Positions 40,779 through 41,426 of a DNA stretch of 41,426 nt are shown here, in pieces. This DNA comes from an uncultured bacterium (lineage in GTDB: Bacteria > Bacillota_I > Bacilli_A > RF39 > UBA660): contig CASEKZ010000033.1 of the NCBI GenBank assembly GCA_949288625.1, positions 1 to 41,426 of the forward strand. Reading direction: 5' to 3'. Both the position numbers and the translations under genes were made by a program. The notes beneath the pieces were generated by a model. That model did no database searches. It was not told where the DNA came from and saw only the letters and a program-made list of their open reading frames with translations. How positions within the stretch are numbered: the stretch's first letter is position 1; each line of letters starts with the position of its first letter.

Positions 40779-41426
40779 ATGAATGATACGATTGTTGCAA
40801 TATCAACAGCTTTAGGCGAGGGTGCTATATCAATTATAAGAGTATCAGGCGATGACGCTATAAAAATAGTAAACAGCGTATTTAAAGGAAAAGATTTAGA
40901 TAAAGTAGAGTCCCATACCATAAATTATGGTCACATTGTTTATAAAGATGAAATAATTGATGAGGTATTAGTTAGTGTAATGAAATCACCTAAAACTTAT
41001 ACTAAAGAAGATGTCATAGAAATAAATACCCATGGATCAGTTGCGGTAGTAAATAAGATAATGGAAATACTGCTTTTATCAGGCTGCAAGTTAGCAGAAC
41101 CAGGCGAATTTACTAAAAGAGCATTTTTAAATGGTAGAATAGATTTAACTGAAGCGGAAGGAGTAATGGATTTAATAAATTCTGAAACAGAACTAACAAG
41201 AAAAATGGCTGTTAATGAGTTGTCTGGTAAAGTATCAAAACTCATCAATGATTTAAGAGAAAAAATAGTAGCTTTAATTTCTAATATAGAGGTAAACATT
41301 GATTATCCTGAATATGAAGATATAGAAGTGGTAACAATAGATAGAATTAAAAAAGAAGTTAAAGAAATGAAAGAAGAATTAACTAAAATTCTAAAATTAT
41401 CAGAAGATGGAAAAATATTAAAAGAT
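40779..41426 (+). CDS. mnmE: tRNA modification GTPase MnmE, N-terminal part (cut by window end)
   Basis: The first 216 codons are present. The N-terminal domain is clear: TIVAISTALGEGAISIIRVSG, then KSPKTYTKEDVIEINTHGS, AEPGEFTKRAFLNGRIDLTEAEG and VMDLINSETE. MnmE with MnmG makes the cmnm5 modification of tRNA wobble uridines. In many Bacilli mnmE-mnmG and the parAB/noc genes follow, so the ParB that would use the parS sites could lie just outside the window (inference). The start is the ATG after AAGGGTG, spaced by about 9 bases. Confidence 0.97.
   Translation, partial: MNDTIVAISTALGEGAISIIRVSGDDAIKIVNSVFKGKDLDKVESHTINYGHIVYKDEIIDEVLVSVMKSPKTYTKEDVIEINTHGSVAVVNKIMEILLLSGCKLAEPGEFTKRAFLNGRIDLTEAEGVMDLINSETELTRKMAVNELSGKVSKLINDLREKIVALISNIEVNIDYPEYEDIEVVTIDRIKKEVKEMKEELTKILKLSEDGKILKD

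Noticed and set aside
1..41426. CRISPR arrays, tRNA or rRNA genes, or riboswitches.
   Set aside because: No regularly spaced direct repeats, tRNA cloverleaf or rRNA sequence, and no known aptamer motif was seen; only the L10 and L1 leaders and SRP RNA were supported.

Overview
The window is AT-rich chromosomal DNA from a low-GC Bacillota, most likely class Bacilli, and it spans the replication origin. Three observations support this: an almost intact Bacillus subtilis-like gene order running from dnaA to rpoB, a set of sporulation genes (sigH, spoVG, yabP, yabQ, yabG, spoVT, bofA), and a ComK homologue, a family I know only from Bacilli. Genes are packed tightly and several proteins are short for their families, which suggests a streamlined genome such as those of uncultured gut Bacilli. 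That lineage guess is inference. All Trp codons I checked are TGG, and TGA is a stop (yabB/pth overlap), so the standard bacterial code fits and a Mycoplasma code does not.

The origin lies at about 38.08-38.61 kb, between divergent dnaA (minus) and rpmH (plus). It holds six DnaA boxes, a second box cluster lies between dnaA and dnaN, and one more perfect box sits upstream of comK. To the right, on the plus strand, is the classic rpmH-rnpA-yidC-jag-mnmE block, with mnmE cut by the window end. To the left every gene is on the minus strand, co-directional with the leftward fork: dnaA-dnaN-comK-recF-gyrB-gyrA, then an SRP RNA gene, tadA, dnaX, ebfC, recR, bofA, holB, ricT, yabB, pth, mfd, spoVT. 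Four parS sites lie at 27.4-29.2 kb, two of them inside the dnaX coding sequence.

From 18.7 to 15.2 kb come a small membrane protein, tatD, a yabE-like gene, rsmA, yabG and veg. Between veg and spoVG, where B. subtilis has sspF, ispE, purR and yabJ, lies a two-gene surface-protein operon (8.16-15.15 kb): a 1569-residue multidomain protein translationally coupled to a 762-residue thioester-domain/SpaA-repeat protein with a C-terminal membrane anchor and no LPXTG motif.

From 8.1 kb to the left end are spoVG-yabP-yabQ-divIC, then mrnC-rlmB-sigH, secE-nusG, rplK-rplA and rplJ-rplL, then a possibly kinase-like gene with its own promoter, an rsmC-like methyltransferase gene and the first 52 codons of rpoB. 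The ribosomal-protein genes carry recognisable autoregulatory leaders: two probable L1-binding sites and an L10 leader followed by a terminator-like hairpin.

The window therefore combines replication initiation, origin segregation, DNA repair, translation and the core transcription machinery with developmental regulators (competence, sporulation) and one lineage-specific adhesion locus. The most notable points are comK inside the dnaN-recF interval with a perfect DnaA box in its upstream region, parS sites written into dnaX, the anchored thioester adhesin operon, and the unexplained gene between rplL and rsmC.
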